DNA from: Cylicocyclus nassatus
Lineage: Eukaryota > Nematoda > Chromadorea > Rhabditida > Strongylidae
Assembly (NCBI GenBank): GCA_958299035.1
Contig: CATQJL010000112.1
Coordinates: forward strand, 57,395,823-57,459,822
Length of the DNA: 64,000 bases
Direction: 5' to 3'
The number at the start of each line of letters is the position of its first letter. Within the stretch, counting starts at the first letter, position 1. This document shows, in pieces, positions 34,575 through 46,802 of this stretch. The translations under genes and the position numbers were made by a program. The notes below the pieces were generated by a model, which had not been told where the DNA came from, ran no database searches, and saw only the letters and a program-made list of their open reading frames with translations.

Positions 34575-36002
34575 TAGATTCACGTAATAGTGCAGACTTA
34601 GCATGCCACCATATCCCAATATTTTCGCAAAACTTTACCAGTATTTTGCATCTGCATGGGTAAGGAAAAACGATCATATCTTGCTCTTAAAGAAACGCTT
34701 TCATATGAAATTTCTGCTGTGTGAAGAAGAATGTTAAGCAGTAGCAACGATAAAACGCAGCTATTTGATCTGTCTGAAGGTAAGTTAATGGGGTGTGGCA
34801 CCCCTAAAAAGCTGTGGCAGCCACAGTTTTTTAGGGGTGGTGCCTCACCCCATTGATTATACCAAAAAAATTTTTTTAGCGAACTTTGTTTATATGAGTC
34901 GATAGCCTAGGACCTCGTAGATCTCATAGGAGTGATTTGCGCCTGATTCGTCTTCTTAGCTCTGAGTAATATTTGGTGAAAGCACAGCCATTAAAAGCGA
35001 AAAATAGGTAAAACAAGATTTTGGTTGGCTTCTAATTCCAAAGTTGGAAGGCCTTTTGAAGCTAAGATTCTGTAGTGGCCAAAGAAGGAGTAGTGCTTTG
35101 TCTTGAGTGCAAAACAGCTAGTTACTTCACCTTAAACAGAGTTAATCATGCTGGAAAATGGCGATTTACTTGAGTGACCCACTATCTTGAAACTTCCCAA
35201 TTTGCTCAAACATTGTCTACAGGGGTTAATTGACAGGCTAATTATGGATATGTTGCCCGTTGTGTTTGACATGGCCTTCAAGTAATGCTATCTTTGGTAT
35301 ATACCCTAATTTCAGGGGTATAAGGCGCACCTTGTATAAGGCGCACCCGCCGCAGCGAATAGTTGCGCGAAGACGCTTTCTAAATGATTGTTCTTTGAAT
35401 CTAAAAAGCTGAGCTCGGTGTGCTGTGGTCATTCTTCGCTGCCCATAAATCATGCCTCCAGGTATTTTTTCCTCTTCTCGGATGCATACTTTGATATCGT
35501 TTCTACAAGTGGGAAGAATGTACTCTCAATGGTGTTTAGGTGTTTAGTTGATTCTTTGTTTTGTTTCCAATAATGTTACCGGTGCTACTTTTGTGCTTTC
35601 CTTCGTTTTCAATAATGCCAGTGGTACTGAAACTGGTCAAATTCTTTACGATGATACTACTGATATTTTGAAGGCTTTGGTTCTATTTTTATCATTCTTG
35701 AAGAATCAACAAAAAAGGTGGAGATTTATTCTGAAAAAAATCACTATTGAAAGGAAAATAGCAAAGAACAGAAGCAAAGAGCTACTGCTGGGTGAAAGAG
35801 ATTGCTGTTGGCTGCTTGTGCGGTGCCGCGCATCGCGAACGTCGTCATACAACAGTCCGCGCGCGGTGAAAGCTACTGCGCCTTATACCCCGGAAATTAG
35901 AGTAGTTCAGGGGGGTTTCTTATTGAGACAGCAATAAGAGGGAGGGGGAGGTCGTAACCAGCAATCGTGTGCTACACTTCTTGCTTGACCCTGGGTCAGT
36001 CG

Positions 36003-36690
36003 TCACACTAAGATCGCGTACGATAGTAGTAAATTCAAGAGTGATGTCTTTGCTTTAATAAGTACAACAGGTGTGTCACCAAGGTGCATTACAGTGGTAG
36101 AAGGATTGGCTGGTATATTGAATTCGTTGAACCACAATAACATTTTTTCAATTGACAATGAGAGTGCATCAAAAGCCGTATGTTGTTGGCACAAGTCATA
36201 GCAGTAGTACACTTTGATGTCATCCGCAAACATTTGCACCATCATGTTAGGATGAGTCTTAGGTATGCAGGTAGTTCAGCTACATATGTCAAAGAATGGG
36301 TGGAAGAATACCTCCTTGCGGACTCTACTACTGCAACGATAACAATCTGAGTCATGTCTCTAATATGAAGATGGGATGTTAACCACACGAGATCAAAGGA
36401 CCTCCTATCCCGTAGTTATACAGCTCAGATAGGAATTTTTGATGATTAACTTTAACGAACGCCTTGGAAAGGCCGAAGTATGTTATGTCAACCGATTGAT
36501 CTTTTTTGAGAGCGTTGAGCCAGTCAAAAACAGAGTCAGAAAGTTAATGTAGTAAAAGCAACCTGGCATAAAGCCAGCTTGTTCAGGAGGAATAATGTGA
36601 TTACCTTGCAGCAAAGTAGATAGTTTCTTACGGATAATCTTTTCAAAAGCTTTCCTTAGCTTCCCCCCTCCAATATTCGATGAGCATCGA
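36003..36690 (-). pseudogene. CR1/Jockey-like LINE, central reverse transcriptase
   Basis: The minus strand reads KAFEKIIRKKLSTLLQGN and IIPPEQAGFMPGC near 36560-36660, and ends with the catalytic box QMFADDIKVYYCYD near 36190-36240, with several stops and frame changes between. FADD is the catalytic YxDD-type motif of the palm. The protein order continues, after the hAT at 32966-35993, into the C-terminal part at 32260-32965. It is a dead retrotransposon split by a later insertion. Confidence 0.82.
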
Positions 36691-36739
36691 ATGATCGGAC
36701 TCTATATAAGCATAGCACGTCATTGTGAAAGTTTCTATC

Positions 36740-37425
36740 AAGCTGCAAATCTGATCGGAAAGTGTAGTTTACATCTTGTGGCCCTGGCGCGATAGTCTAT
36801 ACAGTAATCGTGGCGCACCATTTTCTGTGACGCTGTACCCTTTACTTCAACCAGATAAACTCCTGGAAGCGGGGCTTCCTTAACTAGTAGGCGACGGCTT
36901 GCATCCGCGACGTAGTCTGCACCCCTCTCGCGAACATGCTCTCCAATCAAAGATTCGAAGGAGCAATTTTTCTGCCTCCCCCTCCTTCCCTTCACTTTTG
37001 AGCCGGCATCTAGATGATTCCCCCCCCCCCTCGCTGAGGTTACTAGGGTCAAGGCATAATGGCAGAACAAAACACCTACGATAAATGGTGCATATTTTGT
37101 TTGGGACCGCAGGTTGCTGCTTCTTCTCAGCCAGTTCATAACATGACCGCACTTTAACACCGTTTAAATTCTTGTCTCATTCATAATGGTTTAGTTTTAA
37201 TGGTGAAAGAAACCTAAAAAATTTGAAGGCAGTTTGATTCTTTGAATAAGCAACATTGTTCCATGAATATATCTTATCTGGGGGAAGAGTTGTGGAGAGT
37301 AGATCTGGTCTGCCCATGATGGATGTAGGTTTACAGAGAAAAGTCGAATTATATTTTCTTTTGTAAGAGCATGACAAAAAGAGCATGACAAAAGTTAAGA
37401 GAGGAGCATTTAGATTCCTCATTCT
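36740..37425. other. No gene recognised
   Basis: Contains a C-run at 37021-37030 within CCTCCCC-rich sequence resembling the subterminal parts of the hAT-like elements. Open frames on the minus strand (36738-37160) lack recognisable motifs. Confidence 0.35.
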
Positions 37426-37426
37426 C

Positions 37427-37575
37427 AACCCTGAGGGTTGGGCCAGACTGCGCGGCGTACGCGATGTACGCAGCGTACGCCGCGTATGCTCCTATGATGA
37501 CATATACCGAGCGTACGCTGAATACGCCGCGTACGCCGCTTCCACGCGAAGTCTGGCTCAACCCTCAGTTTTAGA
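37427..37575. repeat. GCGTACGC-rich foldback
   Basis: AACCCTGAGGGTTGGGCCAG at the left is answered in reverse by AAAACTGAGGGTTGAGCCAG. Between them are many TACGC/GCGTA words, for example GCGGCGTACGCGATGTACGC near 37451. It is related to 4970-5176. Confidence 0.7.
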
Positions 37576-37901
37576 GCTTTCCTTCACATGCGAAGCTTCA
37601 AAAAATATCTTTCCTTTCTAGGGACAAAAAATAATTCACTAAATTAGCTGATATTGCAGTTAGATGAAATTTCTCTTTTCTAGCTTTGCAGAACACCTAA
37701 AAAAGAGATGGTCTATGTTAATTCCTAGTGCTCTTAGCTATCGAATAGGCTATAAACTATTGATGCACTAAACTTTCCCGCCACAAAAGTCTTGCTCCAG
37801 CGACCCATACAAGCCAAGAGCGGGGTGGAGCAAGCTAATAGTAAATGTGTCCACCTCACTTTTGGAAAACCACGAGTTTTTTCATTCAACAAACTATACA
37901 C

Positions 37902-38155
37902 CAGTGGCGTACCGAGGGGGGGGGGGGCGCGCGCCCTCCCTCCCCCCGAGAATGGGTCGCGAAATTTTTGAAAGTTACTTATATGGGTTATAAAAATGTG
38001 TAAGTGACTTGTTTTTTGTAAATAATTAAAATAATTCTTCAAAATTTTTAAAAATTCAAATTAGCCTCGTAAAAAAAATTTTTTCGGGGGCGTAGCTAGA
38101 AAAAATTTTTTGTCGCCCCCCCCCCCCCCGAGCCGAAATCCTGGGTACGCCACTG
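37902..38155. mobile_element. CAGTGGCGTAC hAT-type MITE
   Basis: It begins CAGTGGCGTACCGAGG and ends in reverse CAGTGGCGTACCCAGG. The flanks are CTATACAC and CTATATAC, seven of eight identical. A G-run near the left end and a C-run near the right are characteristic of the family. The same internal core (AAAATTTTTAAAAATT, TATAAGTAACTT in one orientation) occurs at 43571-43925 and 51234-51500. Confidence 0.85.
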
Positions 38156-38159
38156 CTAT

Positions 38160-39415
38160 ATACCACTAAAAAGCTCACGAAACGGGGATCCAACATGGAC
38201 CATCTCTGTTTTCCTAGCACCTATACTTAAAGATGCATGGCATTTAATCTGAAAACATGCGTCTTTACTCAAAGAATGAATGAGGACATTTAATTGTCTC
38301 ATTGTGTTACAGAGCATGACTTTGCCAATATATGTAAACCGTCTCTTTTTCTAGCTTCCCTCTTATTTTACAAATCGAGCGCAAAGCGATTGACTTTCGC
38401 TCTTTGCACATCCCAGCCCAATTCGGCATGCAAGCTTACGTCACCGCTCACCTCAAGGCTCAGCTACCCTCCTTACTTTTCTAGGTCAAAAATAGCCGAA
38501 ACGCTCTTCAGCTGGAGAGACTCTGCTCACCCTAACACACCTATGTTTGATCATTTTCTAGCCTCAATTAGGTCACGGAGCCCCACCTTTCAACCGCCGA
38601 TCTGTTTGAAGCAAAGGGTAACTGCTATCGGTTTTTTGTTTACCCTCAAACAATGCGTACAGACGAATCATTTCATACGATGTGCTTGCGTTGCAGACAC
38701 CGTCCATCTTTGGCATCTTCATCCTGGATTTCCAATCGCATACGCAAAAAGATGACCGATTTTTATCGCTCACATCACTTTAAGGTGCTAAGTACTTGAC
38801 AAGAAAAGAAAACAGTGAGAATACATCAAAAGCACTCAATTGAAGGGTTGTTCTAAGAATCCAAGATAAAACGCCAAAGGGGGGCAGTGTGTGCAATAAT
38901 TATGACACACAATCATATGAAATGATCCGACTGTATATATACTATATGTGTATAGTCGAGTAATCGGCAGCACGGACGGCTGTAAAGCGCCCTCGCAGCG
39001 CGGTTAAGTATCATAGCAGGACTTGTGTATTAGCAACTTGTAGCTACGAGCGTTCGGGCGAGCGGCGCGGCGCATGCTCTGCAACCTGCGATTAGTCCAT
39101 GCGGTCATCAGCTGGACAGGATACATGTACAATAATCATTACGCTACAGATGTCCTCAAAAAATCAGTGGAAGTCGCAGCAGCTTAAAAAATTAGCGCAG
39201 TCCGGAGATCTAGAAGAGCCAGCTATCAAAGTGGAAGATTTCTATGCTTTTGATGGTTAGAACCCCGCTCAGAGTTTTTGCATGCACATATTTGTCAAGG
39301 AATGAGGAGTACCATGCTTTGCTGACTAGTATTCGCATAAAAGGGAACTACAAAGATTTACATTACTTGTAAACTATGTTGGCCTTATTAAAAAAATGTT
39401 GCTACTATTTTTTAT
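38160..39415. other. No gene recognised
   Basis: A 153-codon open frame at 38294-38755 has no recognised domain and is opposed by another frame. A GC-rich patch lies at 38985-39085. Nothing is supported as a gene. Confidence 0.35.
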
Positions 39416-39417
39416 TA

Positions 39418-40133
39418 TTAGGTTGGCGGATAATTTCTGTTACATTTTTTTGTAAAATTTTGAAAAATTCTAGAACTTCTTTAGAATACTCAAAGTTGCT
39501 CCATATGTAGGCCACGCCAGGGAGCACACAACAGTGAGACCGGTGCCACAAATACACGAATAGCTAGCAAGTTTACGACAACTTTTTTAAGATCACTCGA
39601 AATTGTCATTTTTTCTGATTTTTTTCTTTGCGTCAAATTGTGTTTTTTCTCTCATGTAATTTTTTTGGAGCATATTTTCGCATTGCTCTTTTATGGCAGC
39701 ACTTTGGTGCCGCTAACACGCCAAAAACAAGAAGTGGAAACAAGAAAATCAAAAAATTAGTCAAAAAAATTCCGTGTAAGATTTGCTACGGAAAGGTTGG
39801 AAATAATATCGTGAATTTTTGAGTATTGTTCTCAACGTCAAAATGCCGAAGTGCGCTGACATGGCGCAACATGTTGTCATGTGATCATGTGCGGGCATGT
39901 TTGTGCCATTTCCCTAAAATCGCTAAAAACTATGGACCGTACCCTGCCCGAATACCACGTCACCTGGTCTCTCCCTGATCACCTGTAAGAATGCCAGCCC
40001 GTTGACAAAAATGTCCATAAAACGTACTCTCACCGATAAAGTTGACAATGCCGGCAGGTAGACCTTTGCATCCCGCCAACACTCCTTAACATAAGAAAAA
40101 TAAAAGTGTATCAGAGATTATCCGCCAACCTAA
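39418..40133. mobile_element. Mariner-type non-autonomous element
   Basis: TTAGGTTGGCGGATAATTTC at the left and, in reverse, TTAGGTTGGCGGATAATCTC at the right are flanked by TA (39416-39417 and 40134-40135). The 716 bp interior lacks recognisable transposase catalytic motifs. Confidence 0.85.
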
Positions 40134-40194
40134 TAGTTTGCACATTCAATTTTTCTCCAATAAACGATCATAAGTCTTTCCGTGACTACGCGCC

Positions 40195-40291
40195 GCAGAA
40201 CGAAGACAGATTTGGAATCAGCGTTTTATGCCCTCTAACATGGTATACAACACACCTCAAAAGGCGACTTCGACCAACTATCCTTCCCTTG
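40195..40291. repeat. Fragment: right end of a Harbinger-like MITE
   Basis: GAATCAGCGTTTTATG, GCGACTTCGACC and a terminal CCTTCCCTTG followed by TAA match the right ends of 14058-14519 and 48152-48598. No left half is present. Confidence 0.4.
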
Positions 40292-40325
40292 TAAATAACA
40301 TGGTATTTGTTACGCTATGCAGATA

Positions 40326-40895
40326 CTCAGATAATCGCCGGGGGCAGGCGGTCCGCAAACTCGCGCTTTTCTGCAAGCGGTCAGCAGAATGTTGGGGAGT
40401 GGCCAAACCCTCAGCCAGCGGTACTTCCGGGTTCTGCTAGCGGGCAGCAACACAGAATTTTCTGCAGGCGCTCGTCAAATAATCTCTTGCAGCGAGCGCT
40501 TCTCAAATTTTCAGCTGAGGCTCGGACGGTTTTTAAGCAGTTTCGGACGTACGCAGAGCAAAGGTGAGACTCTACATGGCAGAGGTGTCATTGATGGTTC
40601 AATTACTCAAGTTTGAGTTACTTTCTCTTAGCGAAAAGTACCTGAGGGCTGCGCGGTCCTCCATAAAGGACCGTGCGGCCCCCGAAAATTTTGCATATTC
40701 TCGCGGAAAGTCAGCGAGAATACGGCCACTGCGCCGCAACTAATCTATAAGGAAACCGCGATTGTTATTCGTCTAATATTTCGCTAAAATTCCTCCAAAT
40801 ATCTGCAAGCGGACAGCAAGAAATCAGCGAACTATTTTTCCGGTGCCCGCCCGCCCATAAATCGCATGGCCGCCTGCCCCCGGCGATTATCTGAG
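40326..40895. mobile_element. CTCAG-ended element with TA flanks
   Basis: CTCAGATAATCGCCGGGGGC at the left is repeated exactly in reverse at the right end, with TA at 40324-40325 and 40896-40897. The interior is GC-rich with repeated CAAGCGG, GCAGCA and CTTCTCAAA-type words and no transposase. The element at 58718-59401 shares the CTCAG terminus and TA flanks. Confidence 0.75.
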
Positions 40896-40897
40896 TA

Positions 40898-41285
40898 TGA
40901 GAAGGCGTATGTCTGACTCCGCAAAAACTCTGTGGAGCTTATAGCTGTAGCACGCGAGAGATTTTCTCTGGAAATCGCACTGTTCTTGAGAAACCAAAAC
41001 GATGATTCAAAAGCATTTGCAAGCCGTAGTCACTATTGGAACTTAGTAATCATGCCTGCATCAGCAAGTGCTTCATCAACTAGCAACTTGTTAATCCCCT
41101 CCAGAGTTTTACAAGCAAAAAATTACAGGATACGTAAGACAAACACATTTTCCTCCACCCAATAATTTGTGTTGCAAGACCGAGCCCTCTGACAAGTGCT
41201 AGGAAGCAGTCAGCAGCTCAGTGTAGATATAGATGGTGCAAAATTGAATTATTGGCTACAAAGAAATCAAATCGGCATAGCATTC
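40898..41285. other. No gene recognised
   Basis: One open frame of 77 codons (40932-41165) has no recognisable feature. Confidence 0.35.
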
Positions 41286-41401
41286 GTGATGGCTAAGCAT
41301 TATTTTTGTTGCATCAAGTGATCTTTCACCGGTGGCAAATGCATTCATTTGCCACCGGTGAAAGATCACTTGGTGCAACAAAAATGATGCTTAGCCATCA
41401 C
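41286..41401. repeat. 116 bp near-perfect palindrome
   Basis: GTGATGGCTAAGCATTATTT at the left is answered by AAATGATGCTTAGCCATCAC at the right. The centre pairs through CACCGGTGGCAAATG and its inverse, with only a few mismatches and no real loop. Another ATCTTTCACCGGT word recurs just downstream, near 41424. Confidence 0.9.
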
Positions 41402-42160
41402 AAGAGAATTATCTCTCTGAATTATCTTTCACCGGTAGAGCCTTCCGCGCATAGGTAATTTCTCGTGATTCAATATTGTGCATCCGATTCAATAGTTCTG
41501 TTCGCAATGGTATCAATGCTAGCTTTCCAAGAGGAGGTACCAGAGTATTTACCGTTTACTGGCAAAACCTGCTTTGATTTCCACGCCAAGTGCTCTTTGG
41601 GTTTCTCCGATTTAACTAGAATCACAGACTAAAGGGTTCTATGGTGAAATCTGTTTTAGCGCAATCAACAATTCTGTTTTGGCAAACTTAGCACCTTTTC
41701 GAGATACAGTATTTTTTATGGAGCCTGTTCCGTACAGAAATTTCTCTGAATTATCATTTGGAGTGCTCAACAAAATGACATCGTTGCTTAATTGTGCTCG
41801 TCAAATGCTCTGCGTGCTGCAACACGGATTTTATCAAGTTGGAAAGTTATAGAGCTATTATGTCGTCGGTACCATTCATAAAATGTTTTACCACGAGCGT
41901 GAAGCATCGATAGCCATTCCTCGCACTGCCCAGCCAAGATTCGCGATCCCCATCACATTTTGTTAGCATATTGTCTGTTGCTGAGTATAAAGGTTTGGAT
42001 ATTGCATTAACATCCAACAAGGCAGATGGCTCTTGTGAAGCGATTTTATTTGAAAGGGTAGTATACAAAGAGACAAATCAACTAGTTGCGCTACACAACC
42101 ATTTTTAAATTTGCAAATGGTTATGGGCTGAGAAATCGTTTCAGAATCAATCTATATACA
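41402..42160. other. No gene recognised
   Basis: Short open frames on the minus strand (41847-42068) carry no motif I can assign. Confidence 0.35.
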
Positions 42161-42162
42161 TA

Positions 42163-43075
42163 CAATGCTGGACATAATTATAGAGACACTCTAGAAATCG
42201 TCATAATTTTCGTTCTTGTCAGTGAATCTACCTGAGACTTTGCTGTATGGTGCGCATGTAAGCCTACCAAAACCTCAAAACGGCTTCCAATCCCATTGAT
42301 TTCGAACGGAGAAGAATGGAAAAATTCGAAAAAGCTTGTTTGCAAGCTGTACATTATTATAAGGACACCTGGCCTTTTCAAACATTATCGCATTCCTTGG
42401 CTCCCAAATTTTTTTGTAGAGTTACATCCCAAAAAATCTAAAAGGTGTTGCAAAAGATGCATCTCCATGTAGACAATGTAATAAATCGAGTCCATCATTT
42501 CACGAACATTGGAAAGTGAGTTTTGTGGTGCAAAAGCGCGACAACCCTATGGTGAGGTTGGAGTCTGATTGTCAATATCAGCGATTACGCGGAGTTTACG
42601 AAAGCGCTCTTCACCTTATCTATCAAAAAGGCTAGATGTATTCCAGAACTGTCATTTGAAATGAACGCGGGCTTGAATACTTCTCAAACCAGCTGTTTGT
42701 TGACGCAGTTTGACTTCTGACGCCTTTGGAAACGAAAAATGCAAGGATCATCTTTCCTTGAGTAGCATGACAGGTCCTAGGTGCTGCAAAAGTTTCCTAT
42801 TCTGGGATGTAACTCTACAAAAAATTTGGGAGCCAAGGAATGCGATAATGTTTAAAAAGGCCAGGTGTCCTTATAATTATGTCCAGCTTGCAAAACAGGC
42901 TTTTTCAAATTTTTCCATTCCTCTCCGTTCGAAATCAACGGGATTGGAAGCCGTTCTGAGGAGTTATGGTAGGCTCTTACATGCACACTATACAGCAAAG
43001 TTTCAGACAGATTCACTGACAACAACGAAAATTACGACGATTTCTAGAGTGTCTCTATAATTATGTCCAGCACTG
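42163..43075. mobile_element. Tc1-type element with long terminal inverted repeats
   Basis: CAATGCTGGACATAATTATA at the left and, in reverse, CAGTGCTGGACATAATTATA at the right are flanked by TA (42161-42162 and 43076-43077). The arms run about 280 bp each, with matched landmarks GAGACACTCTAGAAATCGTC, GGCTTCCAATCCC and GAGCCAAGGAATGCGATAA (inverse). The core of about 330 bp has no transposase. Confidence 0.88.
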
Positions 43076-43570
43076 TATATAAATACGATATCTGTAATTA
43101 CAGTGTCCGGTAACCATTCACGACGATTGGCCAAAGTATGCGACGAGCGACGTTCATAAGAACGTGAATTCGTAAGCTTACAATTCGGCGAACAATATAG
43201 ATTATTCTTTGGCTTAAGCACGTTCCAATAGCCCTCTCTATTCACTTCAAACTATGAAAAGAAGCAGGTAAGTTGTGCAACAAATGCGCGAAAAGTGTGA
43301 TTTTAGAAACTTGCCTGGTATCGCAGCAATTCTCTTGGCATAACCCTGCTGAAAGAATTTACGGTGCAAAAGAGCACTATTTTCGTAATTAGCAAGTCCG
43401 AAAACACCTACGGCGAATATTTTGGTCAACACAAGATCATCAATATAGGCAAAACCCTTAGGCAAGCTTCAGAGCCGAGAACTAGAAAAAGTAAAAAAGC
43501 CCGAATTTCTTGGAAAACTTGCGCATAGAGGCTATCCAGCCTGCTGATTACGAAAAACATCACTGCATAG

Positions 43571-43925
43571 CAGTGGCGTACCCAGGATTTCCACTCGGGG
43601 GGGGGGGGACCACCATTTTTCTCAAATGAAGGTGCGTAGCGTTTCCCACGCATTCCGAAAAAATTTTAGGGTGCTTCTCAAAATTTTTGCGGGTCCCCAA
43701 CCCCTCAAATCTGGAAAAAGGGGCATGGCGTCAGCAACGTCCCCGAAAAAATTTTTTTACAAAACTAATTTGAATTTTTAAAAATTTTTAAAAATTATTT
43801 TAATTATTTACAAGTATAAACAAGTCGTTTGCACATTTTTATAACCCCTATAAGTAACTTTCAAAAATTTCGAGACCTATTCTCGGGGGGGGGGGGGCCC
43901 TCCCCCCCCCCTCGGTACGCCACTG
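43571..43925. mobile_element. CAGTGGCGTAC hAT-type MITE, exact target duplication
   Basis: The termini are CAGTGGCGTACCCAGG and, in reverse, CAGTGGCGTACCGAGG. CTGCATAG is present exactly at 43563-43570 and 43926-43933. Long G-runs and C-runs sit just inside the termini. Its interior is inverse to that of 37902-38155 (AATTTTTAAAAATTTTTAAA). There is no coding capacity. Confidence 0.93.
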
Positions 43926-43933
43926 CTGCATAG

Positions 43934-45480
43934 CAACTTGGCCTGTTGCTGTACGGTACGTAAGATTTGGTAGACACGGATAATTCCCAACTTCATCGGC
44001 ATAATTTTCTCAAAGAGAGATTTTCGGCTAGTTTTTAACGGGGGATAATCTACGAACAGCTTTACAGAATTGTTTTTATTGAAGCCGTTCGTGTTTGTTT
44101 TGTGCTACCACTGCGGAAACCCGTCCCTACAAAAAAGAGCGGAAGCTTTTTTTGCATTCTTATTTTTGTGCAATCTGAAGGGAGTTATGAAGAAAAGACG
44201 AAAAAAGCGGATTGTCAGTTTCTGCGTTATCTTCCGAAAACTAGTGTGGGTAGCCGTATATATCTACTTGGCCCTCACTGTACCGTTACCGTAACAATAG
44301 ACCCTCTGCCACAAATAAATAGTATTTCCGTGAGCACATCGACTAAGTCCATCATGCAGAGCTTTAGGCGTACCTAAACATTCCACCACATAGTTATCGT
44401 ACTCCCACTTCCACAATATCAGAAGATGCTCCGCCTGGAGCTGAGTCGAACAATGTCGTTGTATTCAAATTTTGATTACTTTTAAGTGGAATATGGCCAC
44501 GTGACGGTGATGCCACAAGAATCAGGGTCCGCAGTAAACCCTCAAAATGTGGCGTAATGTAAAGAAATGAAGGACACGACGTGTCCGACTAAAGGACGCG
44601 CTGCTCATGACCACTTTTTGGGTGCTGCAAAACTTGAACGCACCAGCGCGATCGAACCCTTTGATGATCTTTACGGCGCCCACTGCCTCTGCGCTACTGA
44701 TATCTCTTTGATTTCAACGAAATTAAAGCTGGCGAAGCAAAAATGTGACAGACAAAACAATCGCTTGCGGCATCTGCCGAGCAAATTGATGAGCAAGCTT
44801 CAATGTGCGTTATGTAGGTTGCAAAGGTATGCACAGCCCTCCCATGTTCACCACCGAGGTGAATAGTGACGACAACTACAAGGTGCGAGTAGCGCAGCGC
44901 CAGTGTTGGACGCCGCTGAGCTAACGGTGGTGGGTACGAGTACCATGTAAGCAACTGCTTTGCAAGTTGCGGTCAATTCATTTTTATTTAAATGAACGAA
45001 ATTTGCTGATTTTCGTTGGTATTGGGGGAAAATGAAAATTTAAAACATAGAATAATGACAATACACTAGACGAAATGGAATATTGTAAAGCCATCATCAC
45101 TTTTGTTGGTAAAACACGAGCTGTTGCATTAGCCATAACGCCATGTGGTTCCATTCCTCTATCCAAAAGGAAAACGCTGAGCACACAGCTAATGAAAAGC
45201 AATTAAGCAAATTTAGTTTGTAAATAATGCTAAGATGGAAGAATAAAGGTGATTGAGACATGCAGAAAAAATCTGGTGCGCAAATGAGTTGCGACGTAAG
45301 AATGAAAAGAAAAAAGGCTCAAACACTATGACATACAAATAATTCAAACTCTGATGTAATTTTTAGTTAAGCTAAACTCACCTTTTCCAAATTACTAAGA
45401 ATATGGCAGCAGAAATGCTCAGAAATCAGGCAAAGTTGCTCAGCGCGTTGGCTTACCAGCTGTTGATATCGATTGCATTT
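43934..45480. other. No gene recognised
   Basis: The open frame at 44567-44866 (about 99 codons) has no recognised domain. No terminal repeats were found. Confidence 0.35.
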
Positions 45481-45484
45481 GGCT

Positions 45485-45840
45485 TGCTTTCAACCTAGTG
45501 CTGTGTGCCTACGGTCCTTGCGAGCAGGACGAACTCGGCGTACTCGATCCCTAGTCGGCGTCTTCCCGCGTCTCCAGGCTATGCCCACTAATTTTATTTC
45601 TCTGCTCCTTGCGTGACGAGGTTCACGACGTGCTCGTCCTCTGCACACGAGCACGAGCACGTCCTGCAGTGGCGACGTCCAGCGATTTCGCCGCGCGGCC
45701 TGATAAGAGATGGGCGCGACAAATTGCGTCCGAAACGACACGTGCTGGGTACGCGCGATGTTTCGAACGTCGCTACCATGACGACGGGGGGATCACTCGG
45801 CCCAAGGGGACCTTCACATAACTCACGTGACCTCGCATGA
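45485..45840. other. GC-rich island, unidentified
   Basis: A sharply GC-rich block with repeated GAGCACG/CGTGCTC words that can fold (GACGTGCTCGTCC near 45627 against GAGCACGAGCACGTCC). Overlapping frames on both strands look like composition artefacts. It is probably repeat-derived. Confidence 0.35.
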
Positions 45841-46254
45841 GTCTAATAGACTACTAGTCTATTCGCGTATTTTCTAAACACAAAATGCAAGCGGTATTGT
45901 ACATCTGGAATGTTGATTCTTTTTACGGAGCACTTGACGAGAATTGAAAAAGCTTGGTTGATTCTTGCTTCTTGAATACTTATCATGCATTAAGCGCTTT
46001 TTAGTTAGAGAAGCTTAAAATTCAAATGTTAGTTGCTACGTCATAAGTGTTTTGGCCTCCAAATCATTCGATTAATTTACTTCTATTCATCTTTCAGTAT
46101 TAATCGTAATCTTTGAGCGCTTTTTCTAATTGTGAAGATGACAGTGCTGCACCAAATCGCAATGAGATTTGAATGTTTTTAACTGAAGCTAACTGTTACT
46201 TTCAGAGGGAACGGAATTGATAAGGCAGTAGAGCACATAGGGCGTCTACAGAGA

Positions 46255-46322
46255 TGAAAAGGTAGAGGTAAGAGAGTGAGGGAGGGGTGGGGGGGACGAA
46301 GTGAGGGGAGGAAGGAGTGAGA
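46255..46322. repeat. Purine-rich tract
   Basis: An almost pure A/G run on the plus strand containing GTAAGAGAGTGAGGGAGGGG. Low-complexity sequence. Confidence 0.8.
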
Positions 46323-46802
46323 CCGATAATTAGATGTCTTATGTGACAATGGCTCGGAAAAGTTTGGCGAGGTAGATATAGCAGCAAAATTTCTTGGATG
46401 ATGAACTTAGAGTTGGCAGTCCTTTTAAAGAAAGTTTTTGCGGTTAATTTAATTTACAGAAAATGCGTTTTTCGTTAGTACATCCCTGTATTTTTTCGCC
46501 AGCTTTTCAAGACATCTCGCCTGCTTTTGATTCCAAGGACGATAATGGCAACGCTCTGCCACCCGTGCCCATCCCTGCACAAAATCAGCCCATTTTTGAT
46601 TTCACGCGGGTTAGGCTTTGATTCCGTTGATCACATTGTTTTTAGGTCAACCGTTCAATAGGATTCCATCTGCAACGCTTGTCTGAAATGCGAGTGCTAA
46701 GTTTTTCACGGTTATATCAATACATATCAGTATTGGTGAGTGTTCCTAGTTGGCATACACGCTATAGACACATACACGCTGCGCTAGTTTGGAATTATAA
46801 TA

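Larger units (their letters stand above)
32966..35993. mobile_element. hAT element, subfamily A, inserted in a LINE and itself invaded
   Basis: It starts CAGTGTCAAGCGTGG and ends, in reverse, CAGGGTCAAGCAAGAAGTGT. On the minus strand the flanks are CTGACC and CTGACAAC, which fits an 8 bp duplication with a 2 bp loss on one side. The outer halves (32966-33470 and 34577-35993) align block by block with the copy at 47424-49367. The middle is a mariner-type insertion. A 66 bp hairpin around 34790-34852 (AATGGGGTGTGGCA/GGTGCCTCACCCCATT) also occurs in the copy at 23326-24364. Confidence 0.75.

Noticed and set aside
38294..38755. 153-codon open frame
   Set aside because: No recognisable domain, no splice context and biased composition; opposed by another frame. 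Probably chance.
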